Below the pieces are notes generated by a model. That model was not told the DNA's origin. It saw only the letters and a list, made by a program, of their open reading frames with translations, and did not search any database. Below, in pieces: positions 45,980 through 56,356 of a stretch of DNA of 64,000 nt. Position numbers and translations under genes: made by a program. Position 1 is the first letter of the stretch, and each line of letters starts with the position of its first letter. The stretch is from Gnomoniopsis sp. IMI 355080 (Eukaryota > Ascomycota > Sordariomycetes > Diaporthales > Gnomoniaceae), in the NCBI GenBank assembly GCA_027946555.1, contig JAPEVC010000085.1:1-64000 (forward strand). Direction: 5' to 3'.

Positions 45980-46992
45980 GATTGCTCTTTAATGGTCGAT
46001 CATTCACTAGTATTTGCCAGAAAATTCAGGGCAATGCCGTTTCAATTCGATGACTTTTCGGAAGAGTCCAATACTTTACACTCCTGTCCATATATGCCTT
46101 TATATAGGTGGAAAGTCATTCCTTTCACCACATGTTCACTCATCATCCTATACACATACATTCAAAATGATTATGAATTATGGCAAACATTGTCACTCTT
46201 CGTTGTGACCAAATCGGAGAATTTGCAGACGACAGTAAACGATTGCCATACTCCCGAGAAGAGGCAGTTCCGACCAAGGGGTCCTCAAGATGGCCGAAAG
46301 GAGATCCGGTCAGCTACTCAAATAAATCCCTCAATCGACTACATAGTATTGTGGTTATTGCGGTCTCCATATACCTGTGCTTCCCGTGCTATCAAGTAGA
46401 GTTGCAATGTCACAACCACTCCAAGAAAAAGCAGTTTCATAACTCCCCTATAGACATTCCATACTGCGCACGTTTGGAGAAGGTATACGGTTGATATTAT
46501 CGTAGCGCACACATAAATTACCCTAATCCAAGACGCTGTGTGTGTGTGCGTAGCCTGCATTGTCTTTACTTTTCGTACCTAGCGCCACCAGCACCCAGCG
46601 CGCCAAAGAAAAAAAAGGTTGAAAAACATTGGCTCGCGTGTGTTGGCTAGTCGTTGCCACAACCATTCGGCCAGCGCATTGTGAACATCCATACTATCAA
46701 GAATACATGAGCGGTGAAGGCCCGTGAGTGTTGTTCCTTGCATTCTGCGACACCTTTGAAGCACTTGCCAACTAAGCGGGCCCAGTGTCGAAGCTTCTTA
46801 GCCCACTCCCTATATAGTTGGAGAAATTACTACTGTAACTTTTACTGACACAGTGACACGACATTATCGGCAGGTGTCGTATGACCACTCAGATCTTCAA
46901 CGGCAGAGAAGTTGTGTCACAATCTGAAAGGCAAGGCCACGTTTATAACAAGATTCATCGGTCAAAAAAGACTTGTATTGAGCAGATATGAA
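45980..46992. other. Intergenic, 3' of GH11
   Basis: No gene is supported. A short GT repeat (GTGTGTGTGTG) lies at 46540-46550. Confidence 0.45.
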
Positions 46993-47446
46993 TCACGCAC
47001 ACTTTGCAAAGATATCGCTGACCTCGGGAGGCTGGACGATGTCGTCAAATTTTGCTGTTGGCTCGGGAAGACCGTCGATCTTGATTTTGTCCGACCCAGC
47101 CAGATCTTCAGACGAAAATAAATCTCCCGAGATCCTATAATAGTCTTGGTATCGTCTCGGTACCAACTGCCAAAGGCTCCAAAAGCGCTGCAGGTTCGTA
47201 GGGTCTTTTTGATCGTCGCCAGACTGGTGTTGTATCGCATTAGTTTTTGAAACCGGTTTGATCCAATTGGAGATCGAAGCCAAGATGCGTCTTGGTAAGG
47301 CTTGTGTGTCGTGGCCGTCGATCGATTTCCCACCCAAGACACTTGGAAGATGGTTGAAACATATACTTGTGGTCACTCGCCCATAACACGTCTGTGAGTT
47401 ACGAAACGAGACAGAATGTGGAATGTTTTTAAAAAGGTGCAGGCCC
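46993..47446 (-). pseudogene. Orphan exon-like open frame
   Basis: About 150 codons are open on the minus strand, without an ATG. The last 77 codons look like real protein: FWSLWQLVPRRYQDYYRIS and KIKIDGLPEPTAKFDD, with mixed but plausible codon use. The frame ends with a stop at 46993-46995 right after DIFAKCA. I could not join it to a start exon; the nearest upstream sequence is the promoter of the divergent small membrane protein. It may be a truncated gene remnant or an exon of a gene whose splice sites I missed. I do not recognise the family. Confidence 0.3.
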
Positions 47447-47634
47447 GGCTTAGTCCCTCAGTCTACCAAGTGCAATTTCCAAATTCTTTCTTAAAATATC
47501 TGGGCTAGGCGTAAAGGAATATTGATCACCAACATCCCAGCTTCAGACTTCGGAGAGTTTACATACACAAACATCAATTGACTCGGACGCTTCCACCGCA
47601 CTTCCTTGTATATCAATAGCGTTGTAGAGTCAAT

Positions 47635-47952
47635 ATGCTACTCGACGACAAAATCATAGCCATCATCGCAGTACTAGTCTCCGTTGCATTCCTGGCAACG
47701 TTGACATTTGTCACCTACCGGTGCAATCCCAGTCTGTTCAAGCGCCAACACCGTTCTAGACCAGGACAAACTCGACCGAAACTCTCCAGACAGGATACGG
47801 AGATGATCAACCCTGAGAAGCTGACCAGGTTCATTTCTCACTCGAGCCTGAGATCATATCCACCCCCATCGACAACAGGAAGTTTGTCTACCAAACAGTC
47901 AAAGGCATCTTCACTCGCCACTACATCAGAGGTGCCGGAGCAGATGGTGTGA
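47635..47952 (+). CDS. Small single-pass membrane protein (hypothetical)
   Basis: A single ATG frame encodes 105 residues. Residues 7-28 (IIAIIAVLVSVAFLATLTFV) form one membrane segment preceded by two acidic residues. After it come a cysteine and a basic stretch FKRQHRSR, which puts the C-terminus on the cytosolic side by the positive-inside rule. The remaining 65 residues are Ser/Thr/Pro-rich and probably disordered. I recognise no family. Clear hydrophobic segment design and plausible context support a real gene, but conservation has not been checked. Confidence 0.5.
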   Translation: MLLDDKIIAIIAVLVSVAFLATLTFVTYRCNPSLFKRQHRSRPGQTRPKLSRQDTEMINPEKLTRFISHSSLRSYPPPSTTGSLSTKQSKASSLATTSEVPEQMV

Positions 47953-48410
47953 AAAGCTGGTGTGTGATGAAACGCAAGAATTTGATTGTCAAGAGCTGGG
48001 ACACTCTTGTGTGGTTATAGGGCTCTTTCATGATAGGGAACGATGCGAGACTTGAGTGTCCATTGAAAAGCAATATCAGACGTGGAGTCTACGATTGTGT
48101 GGGGTCTTGTTAACTTTTTGGGAATGGAGTTCGAAGGCTTGGAAAGTTTGCATTGAATACCCTCTACCTCTAGTACTGATCATATCCTTCGCTTAGTACA
48201 GATAATGCATTGCAAATCAACAGACAACAACTCGAAGACATTGGTCAAATCAGGCTTTTGTGCAGACTCGAAATCTGCATTTGATATATTCCAGGTGCCG
48301 CGAAAGAGCAAGTATATACAGTAAAATGCCGCGTCTATTTCAACATCAAACGCAAAAGTGAGACGAGTGCGATCATCATACACATCTCACAGGTATAGCT
48401 CCCATGTCAG
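47953..48410. other. Intergenic region
   Basis: This is a convergent spacer between the small membrane protein and GH10 genes. Nothing else is seen. Confidence 0.5.
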
Positions 48411-49756
48411 TTATAGAGATGCGGTAACCCAGACAGTCTTGGTCTTCTTGGTGCAAGATCCAGCCGAGGAGGTAGGAAGTGCAGCAGCAGAAGTGGCAAC
48501 GGGGGCAGACGTGTACGCGGCCGAGCCAGAAACGGGGATCATAGGACCAGAGGAGCCAGAGGCGACGATGCCTGAGGCGGCGGCGGTGTACGCAGGAGCA
48601 GACGCGCCCGTCGCCGAAGCAACAGCAGCAACGGCCGTGCTAGAGGCAGAAGTCGAGGCAACACCACCAGTCGCAGCGCCAGCCAGGACGGACGAGATGG
48701 AGGTCCACGCGGGCTTCTTGGAGAGGTTCTCGTCGTAAATGCAGGCCTGGCCAGCGCCGGAGAAGGTGGACGGAACCCAGGAGTAGTAGTCGTCAAAGTC
48801 CCAAACAGTCACACCGACACACCCATCGGTTTGCAGGCAAGCCTGGACGACCGCAGCGTAGCCGACGGCCTGCTCTTCGATCTGGTCGGTGGTTGGGGGC
48901 AGGGAAGGGTGGCGAATGTCAAGCTCGGTGTAGGCGACCTCGACGCCCTTGGCAGTGAACTGGGACAGCACGTCGGCGTATTCATCGGCGGTGTTGGTGG
49001 ATCCAACGACAAAGTGGCCTTGAAGACCGACACCATCGATTTGCACGCCGGCACCCTGGATGAGGTCGACGATAGCGAGGGCCTCGGTCAGCTTGGTACC
49101 AGTGTACTCGATGTTGTAGTCGTTGTAGTACATCTTCGCATCCGGGTCGGCGGCGGCCGCGGCAGCAAAGGCGATGGGGATATAGTACTCTCCAATTGTC
49201 GTGTAGAAGGGGCTGTCACGGTAACCGCCGCTGTCCGACAAGGCCTCGTTCACAACATCCCAGGCGTAGCACTGGCCCTTGTAGTGGGTGACCTCGTTTG
49301 TGATGTGAGTGGTCATTGCGGAGGTGAGGGTCTCGTTGGTCCATGTGTCGGACGAGATCCAAGATGGCAGCTGGGAGTACCAGACCAAGTTGTGGCAACG
49401 CACAATCTGGCTGTTGTTCTGTGCAAAGTCGACAACCACATCACCTTCGGTGTAGTCGAAAGTTCCTTTTTACTTTGTCAGCATATCTAGTACATGCATC
49501 ATGGCTGTAAACTTCTTGGACAGTACATACCCTCCTCCGGCTCAGTGTAGTACCACTTTTGAGTGTTGCCTGGCGTAATCTGACCAAATTCATCACTGTC
49601 ACTGAGAATGGCCGTGTAGCTGGTGTTTGTGAGCTCGCCATTGTCAGTGGCGGAGCCGAAATACTTCAGGCCAGCAGCCACAGCCAGCTTGTTAAGCTGA
49701 GCATTGGCGGCGCCGGCGCTCAGCGCCAGCATGGCAATGTTAGAAGTGGAACGCAT
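48411..49756 (-). CDS. GH10 endo-1,4-beta-xylanase
   Basis: Two exons, 49756-49531 and 49465-48411, give 426 residues; the 65-bp intron (GTATGT..AAG) restores TEPEEGTFDYTEGD. A signal peptide (MRSTSNIAMLALSAGAANA) precedes the catalytic domain. GH10 marks are KYFGSATDN near the start, RCHNLVWYSQLPSW, the acid/base E149 in WDVVNEAL, and the nucleophile E256 in VAYTELDIR. The HxxxG-type segment GLQGHFVVG and the closing GVTVWDFDDYYSWVP also match. After about residue 325 the chain is an Ala/Ser/Val-rich, probably O-glycosylated tail. It ends in a short basic segment CTKKTKTVWVTASL instead of a CBM1 cellulose-binding module. The enzyme cuts xylan outside the cell. It neighbours a GH5 and a GH11 enzyme. 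Confidence 0.95.
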
Positions 49757-50910
49757 TGTGAAGCTTGCTTCAACGAGAGAAGTGAAAACGAAAGACTATG
49801 CAGTTGCGAAAGAAAAGAGTGACGACAACTGCTGGAGAGAGAGTATGCAGCAGAAGAAAAGGAATCAGTAAGGAGCCAGGAATAGCATTGAAAATGAGGA
49901 TTCAGGCTCTTTTTGTGAAAAGAAATGACGGGGGCCGACATCGAATTACTCCGGATACCACGATGTGAGCCACCGTACCGGCGTTCGCTTGGACGGAGGA
50001 TGTCCATTCTCGGACGTGTCGTTGCAAAGCCTGCCAGGGACAAAGTCACAAATTCATTTGCAATATACAGGAGGGTGTCATGCAGGGCGCGTACCGGGCC
50101 CGTGCATGATTGTTTCTGGCCTTCTCGAATGAGTGTGCGGACAGGGCGGAGTAGGCACAGCGTCACCCCTTTTGCAGGTGGTGATAGTTTCGAAACATTG
50201 AAATCATGTAAAAGTCCACCCAGGCCCTGGCTGCCCCTGGGGCGATGAACAGCTTTCGGTACAGATGCCGGGGCGGCTAAACTGATTCGGGGAGAATATG
50301 GGTCCCCGCCCCAAGCACTGAGCCTGTAGCTTTCGATCCAGGGGAGCGGGCATACATGCCATTGACTCCTGTAATTTCATGCTGGAAGTTTCCGGATCTG
50401 CTGACATAGCCGCCCAACTGCATTGCTGAAACAAAACATGCGAGACTAGGATGCATTTGAACAGCCACCCTGCGGAATATGTTAAGCTGACTGACCATTC
50501 TTAATATGATACGACGGGTTAATCACAATTTGGTCGAAGAGGTTCTGGTGAGATGGGAGCATGTTCAGTGGAAGATGTCAAGTGGCGTGGCTTGTATTTA
50601 CCTAGGGCAGGTATTTGTGCAGACCACTTTGCGGCAGGGAGGACAAGCATGAAAACGCCATGAGCTCTCTGAAATTACTCTAGCACCAACTTCGGTTTTC
50701 CTCGTATTCTTGGCCCAATATTTACCCATACTGGGCAGAACAACCATTCTTCCTTTCGATGGCTCATATGGCGCAGACTGTTCGAGGAGTTCACAACCTA
50801 GCGTCTGACGTCGCTCGAGGTCTGTCTTCGGCAGGGTCCAGGCGAATGAGTGTGTAATATTCGAGACACACGATCCTTCAACCAAGCAGCTTGATCCCCA
50901 GAAGGATTTC
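49757..50910. other. GH10 upstream region
   Basis: No gene is seen. It contains the candidate XlnR/CreA sites listed separately and a TACCTAGGGCAGGTA variant near 50600. Confidence 0.5.
50237..50281 (+). promoter_or_regulatory. Candidate XlnR/CreA composite upstream of GH10
   Basis: GGCTAAA at 50275-50281 is an exact match to the XlnR/Xyr1 binding core. CCGGGG (50268-50273) and CTGGGG (50237-50242) fit the CreA consensus SYGGRG. All lie about 480-525 bp upstream of the GH10 start. Activator and repressor sites in such proximity are typical of fungal xylanase promoters. Confidence 0.45.
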
Positions 50911-52127
50911 TCAATGGCGTGACACACACGCCGTCATGAGCTCAGTATCCTTCCACGAATCATCCTCGTCCACAGGCGCAAGAGATAACACATAGGAGGA
51001 GCTGAAGGAGCCAGCCGCCCACATCACGTAGCCAAGGAACACGTCAAAGTTTGACCTGCGGAGACTTTCATCAGTACCATCGTACAGTTACATCTGTTTG
51101 CACATGATTCTCACCTGGGATAGTCCAGCTCCTGACAGACAAACATCTTGCACGAGTTCGTGTTACCACCGCCCGTCTCGGACACGATGGCCTGTCTTCC
51201 CATCTTCCTTAACCACGCAGCCAATGGCTCCCAGGCCTTTGCGGTCCCATTGGTAATACATTCTGGAGTATCACCATTGCCGAACTCGTTCAAGTACAGA
51301 TGCACATCGAACACAAGCCTTGTAGTGGAGTTGTCCGGGTTTGTCACCTTGGCCAGCGCTACACCGCTTCCGTCGTACATCAGTGCCCCAGCAGATTGGA
51401 AGCTCGTACCAGGGAGCGAGATGTACTGCGTTGTGGCGCCGGCGTTTCTGATGGCGGTGACAGCCGCTTGAACGGAAGCAGCCCAACCCTCGGCCGACTC
51501 CATGTCGTGAGGTTCGTTCATGATTCCAAACCTGATTTTCTTTTGGCTTGCATATTTCTTTGCAAGTTGAGTCCAAATGTCTGCGAAGACTTCCCTCGAT
51601 GGCCCATTTGGCTCACCAATGACAGCACCCTCCCATCGTGCGTAGTTATGTAAGTCGATCTGGCAATGAGCACTTGTCTGGAGACAGCTCTGCACGAGTT
51701 GGTCATAGTAGCCAAAGTGGGTGGGATTCAGAGGCCCGCCTAGGGTGTTGTTCGTCAGATACTGCCAGGAGACCGGGAGGCGAAATATGTTCAGGCCATT
51801 AGCGTGGACAAAATGGCCCATTTGGGCCTCGCCATCATTTGTCAGATTGTCACTATGTGTTGGTGGTATGTTCCTGACAGGAGGGTCGACTCCGCTGAGG
51901 TTGCAAGAGCCTTGATTGTTGCTATTGAGAAGCTTGTCAGCATATCAGACTAGTAGCAGAGGTTGGGGAGGGGTAAGATACCATCCAAAGTCGAAACCGC
52001 AGATGTTGACGCCGGCGAAGTGTGTCTGGTTTGTATAGGTACGCAGAGAGGGCGGCGTGTGCGGGTGACCGAAACACAGAGATGCTGCGAGGAGACACCA
52101 GAGGAGAGAGGTAAGCAAGGACATCAT
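50911..52127 (-). CDS. GH5 endo-beta-1,4-glucanase (GH5_5-like)
   Basis: Exons 52127-51982, 51921-51115 and 51055-50911 encode 365 residues with consistent phases. The signal peptide is MMSLLTSLLWCLLAASLCFG. The first junction restores FAGVNICGFDFGCNNQGSC, the typical start of the subfamily that includes Trichoderma EGII. The barrel shows FRLPVSWQYL, IDLHNYARWEG, the acid/base E185 in RFGIMNEPHDM, VFDVHLYLNE, and the nucleophile E297 in AIVSETGGGN. The end GYVMWAAGSF carries the conserved Trp. There is no cellulose-binding module or linker, unlike the canonical EGII. The enzyme hydrolyses internal beta-1,4-glucan bonds outside the cell. It is next to the GH10 xylanase, same strand, 1.15 kb away. 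Confidence 0.94.
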
Positions 52128-52565
52128 CGTTGCTTTGAAGGTTTGAGAAGCTGTCGTTGCGAGGTGGCGATCAAGGAAGCAGGATTACGTCGAGTTGAAG
52201 GTTGCAGGACTACCATGTGTGACTTGTTTACAGTTTGTGTCGTGGGGCGAAAAGTAGGTAGTGTTTCATTCACTGCTGTAAATCAGGACTGCCTCGTTGG
52301 CGTGGAGATATCACTTGGGTGCCCCATCAACAAAGCGCATCTATCGAGTTGACAACAAGTCCGTCAATCCGGAGGTTTACTACGGTGCACGTCGAGTCTG
52401 CTGGGAACCCGTCTCGTCTACGACACTGTTCAGTCGTTAGTCAGTGATTGTTAGACACGAGACGCATTCGAGGTAATTATATCTGAATCGAATGACTTGC
52501 CTTGACTCTGATCTAAACCTTAGCGTAGTTCCACGGCGTGCAGGACTATACATAGATCATCCGGG
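52128..52565. other. Intergenic, GH5 promoter
   Basis: This is the spacer between the GH5 start and the 3' end of the methyltransferase gene. No GGCTAAA site was found here. Confidence 0.5.
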
Positions 52566-53885
52566 CTATTCGTTTAGATCACCATCATGTAGTGGTCTTC
52601 TTCCGTAGGCGAGATACACCGTCGAATACGAGTGAATCTTCGGGTCCGCAAGGTCTCTTTTCACGTCCTCCAGAAAGCTGAGCACCTCCTCCGAGCTCAT
52701 GCCCATGACCCTGGTAAACAAGGCCAGCGACATGCTCTGCACACCATCTGAAAGATTCTGACAACAGAGCGCCCCCAGCAGCTTATTCTTCTTCCCTTTG
52801 GGCCATGTATTGAACGCCACCGCACCTTTGCTCTCGAAGACGTCCACGAACCCCATTTCTCGCATGTAGCGACCCCAGTTGCGGTTATCGCGGAGGTCCT
52901 TGCCCATCTTGAGCATGCCCTCGCACATTAAATCGTTCCATCTTTCCAATGCGGTGCCCTTCATTGTATCGTCGTCGCACTGCATGGGGAGACACGGATC
53001 TTGTAGCTCAAAGTAACCTCCTGGTGTCAGGTTCTCGTAGATCCGCTTGAGGACTGGCTTCGGCTCTTTGAAGCACGTCACCATCGCGCGGGCGTGGATG
53101 TAGTCAAAAGGCAGATCGAAGCCCCAGTCAGGCTCCTCCGCGTCACCAATCTCGAAGCGGATATTGCGTGGTATCATTTCCGGCTGGATGGGTGACAGGT
53201 CCGTTCCAACGACAATAGAGTCGGGATATTCTAGGGCGAATTCGATAGCCCAGATTCCAGTTCCTGTGCCAATGTCTAGAGCACGCCGTGGGTTCTTCAG
53301 CGGAGCGATGTGAAGTTTGCCGTCGAGGTAGATCTTGAAAGAGTGGTGTTGGAGGTCGAGCCGCTCTTGCTCAACACCATCGTTTGGAAGCATGTACTCT
53401 ATGGCGTTGGGTCAATGGTTGAGCCACCTGCCACACAGAAAGGATACCTACTGCCGGAACGATATGAGTGATATGTTCGACCATTCTCTTCTATAAATTC
53501 GTGTATGCTAGAACCCAAAGACGTTGTCGAATCACCACTGAACATAGATAGTCAGCCTAATCACAAGCCACGAGTTGGAAACGCAGGTGTCCACCAAGTA
53601 GATGTGGTCGTTTATGCAGAACTGTTGGAGAAAAGACGACTCAATATAATGGATTAGGATTACCTCAAAGAATAACCCAACGCGGAGTCGTGATCTTCGG
53701 TCTAGAGGACGAGCTTTGTTAGCTGTCAGCTCGCTTGCCTATTACTAAAGGTGAAGGCAGAGGCGGCGAGAAAGGAGTAGACTGACCCCGGAGCCGTCAG
53801 AGACATCCAGTGTCGTGGGGAAATGCCACTGAGTTTGAAAGTCTTCGCTGCCATGGCTGTGGTTGCGTGCTGTGTCTTCCTCCAT
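52566..53885 (-). CDS. LaeA-like SAM-dependent methyltransferase
   Basis: I join four exons: 53885-53787, 53701-53664, 53537-53452 and 53398-52566, for 351 residues. The small exons are supported by matching phases and by the protein they build. An acidic N-terminus is followed by STTSLGSSIHEFIEENGRTYHSYRSG and KYMLPND, the usual lead-in of this fungal family. SAM motif I is ALDIGTGTGIWAIEFA (residues 114-129), followed by VVGTDLSPIQP, the acidic-loop strand. LPFDYIHARAMVTCFKEP and LTPGGYFELQDPCLP complete the class I fold. LaeA-like proteins are nuclear or cytosolic; LaeA itself is a global regulator of secondary metabolism, but most family members are uncharacterised. There is no biosynthetic backbone gene in the window, so a cluster role is not indicated. 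Confidence 0.9.
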
Positions 53886-56356
53886 GTTTATTGGCACCTG
53901 AACTTGACACGGCACTCCGGTTCTGAACAATAGTCTGATTGCCACGCGCTGTACTTGCTAGCGTTGCGCCGGAGTTCTACTGGGGATATGCTGAGGATCC
54001 GTACCGATTGGAGACGGCGCTTCAATGCACTTCACTCCGTCGTCAGCTGCGTGTTTGGATGGACGTCACATTTGGCTCGGGTAACGTAGGATTTGTGTAG
54101 GGTCTAGAATGCATTTCGGAGATCGGTAAGCCGAAGAAAAACAAAGCAGCAAGAAAAACGGACGATGGCTTTTAAAAGCTACCGTATTGTCCATGCGAGC
54201 GCCGAGACTTTGGACACGGCACACGCAGCACGCGGGGGTTTCGGAAAAGGATGAGCCCCACTAGTCAGATTCTCTTGATCTATAAAATCTTTTTATGGAC
54301 GTGCCACATGCGGCGTTAGTTCCCTGCGTCACGGGAGAAAGTAGTTGTAGAGACTTAGACTGAGAACCAGAAGGTGGCTTGCATTCCAAAGTTGGTACGC
54401 ATCCCAAAGGTCCAGACTCCACATCCCGAGGTCGGCAACCACCGATGAACTCGGTCCCGAGCGGGAGCTGGCCACTCGGGGTTGACTTGTGGCTTGAAGG
54501 TCGATGCCATGAGCCTCGTGTGGCTCAGTCCCTTCTTCTGAAATCATACGAGAGATGCTGACCTGGAGGAGGGTTCTCGACGAAACTGGGAACGAATGAC
54601 AGCATTTTATAAGATTGGTTGGCATCATCTTATACACGATTAACAGAAAAACCTCCTCCATCCGGGCAGTGCACCATTGAGGCCTGTAGACTTCAGTAAA
54701 AGGACACGGAAGAACCTCGGGAGGGAAGAAGCTCGCCAATACTTGCCAAGATCAGCCGATCTTCGCCAGTCAACCAATGTACAAGTTTATCAAGGAGCTT
54801 GACATTATTTGGCGAACCGGCCTTCGAAGCGCTGCTCGTAAGTTAGGAATCCACAAATTCAACTGTCTGCTGGAACGACAGAATTATACACTTGCCCTGT
54901 TTCGACACATGTATAGGTTGCGAGAAAATGATAATAGCGATATGCCTCAGCATCCTCAGGTGAAATCATCTCTTCAAAGATGCAGAATCAAACCTGAATA
55001 TCTTCATGGCCAGCACCATGTGCAGCACGAACAGTCCCATACTGACTGGAGCAGCTCGCCTACCTCAACAATCGTACACTTTTGTAAGCTCATTTAAGGT
55101 TGGGATCACTACTGATCCTGCGAGGCGAATGAGCCAGTGTAATGATTTTCCAGCCGGGCTCGTGGTCGAAGCATATTGAGACCTCGGGACAGTGTGCTCG
55201 GTGTCGAGTCTGTTGGGATAAATCCGCAATTGCTCCAAGAGAAGCACCGTTGGAAGGATGTGTATTGTTCAGAACCATTGAAAAAGAGCCTCAGACCTAG
55301 GAGGCTTCTAGTTCCGGTGATCCTGCGGCCAGAATGCGGCATGCATCGTCTTCGCTCTTTTGTACACTTGGACGAACGGATCTGGCTTCACTGCAGGTGG
55401 AATCAACACCAACACCTCATTGGAAGTTGCATCGTGTGGAAGTTCTTGCTGCAAATCGGGGAATAGTACATCGCCAACGGTTGATTGGACTTTTTGTGCG
55501 AGAATATCAAGAGCAGGTTCCATAGATTTCAAGCTCTGTGAACGAATTAGTTTGACGAGTAGGAACATTACACCATCTTCGGCTACTAGACCACAGTAAA
55601 TACCGACAGTACGCCACTATAGGGTGGACTAACATGCCACCAGAAGGGCACAAGCTTGTGAAGTAGTCAGCTCCATGGGGTCTCTAGCCTGATTGCCTGG
55701 TGAGCACGTTGAGGCTCACTGGGGCTTGCGGAGCTGGAAGACGACAGTCGCACAATCGCGTTTCTAGGGACAGCAAGCTCTATATCAGCCAACGTTTGGA
55801 TATAAAGACGCAGTGAGCCTCGTCCGATAAACAACTCGATCTAGTAAAGCCTGTAGTGTTGTGTTGTTGGAGCTGTCTTTGGAAAACCCGGCGCGCTGGA
55901 AACCAAGGCTGAGCTGAGTCCTGACTCGGGCAAGGAGTTCCCAGCCGAGGATAAACCCTCCTCTAGACCAATATGGGACGACAGGCCCACTGATCGCTCT
56001 TTAGGATAACCATTCCAGCGCCCAGTTGACGCTGTTCCGCGCTACTAGCGTCATAGCAACATGGGGTTCTAATAACGCAAACCCCACCTGCACCCAAAAA
56101 AAAACAACGGCGCATCTGTAAGCTATTGCATACTATAGATTGGCTCCCGATGTGCTTCGCATGGGAACCTCACTCGTATTTGCTATGCCATTACTTACCA
56201 AGGCTTGGTGTATTCGCCCTCCCTGACTATTGATAAAAATGAACTAGTTGTGATTTTTTTTAAATTCTGTTTTATAAGGTATTTCGTTCATCTTGCCATC
56301 AGTTCCGCGAGGCTACAGTACTGCCGCAAGTCTGAACTTGGGCTTGTTTGGATGCG
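53886..56356. other. 2.5-kb intergenic region with one protein-like frame
   Basis: No full gene is supported. A minus-strand ATG frame at 55308-55568 (86 codons) encodes a plausible soluble segment (MEPALDILAQKVQSTVGD and PAVKPDPFVQVYKRAK) but has no recognisable partner exons or family. A plus-strand ATG at 54777 opens with MYKFIKELDIIWRTGLRSAA and then meets a GTAAGT; no continuation was convincing. The right end is the promoter of the large membrane protein. Confidence 0.4.

Noticed and set aside
48831..49490. 219-codon plus-strand open frame
   Set aside because: It is the shadow of the GH10 xylanase on the opposite strand.
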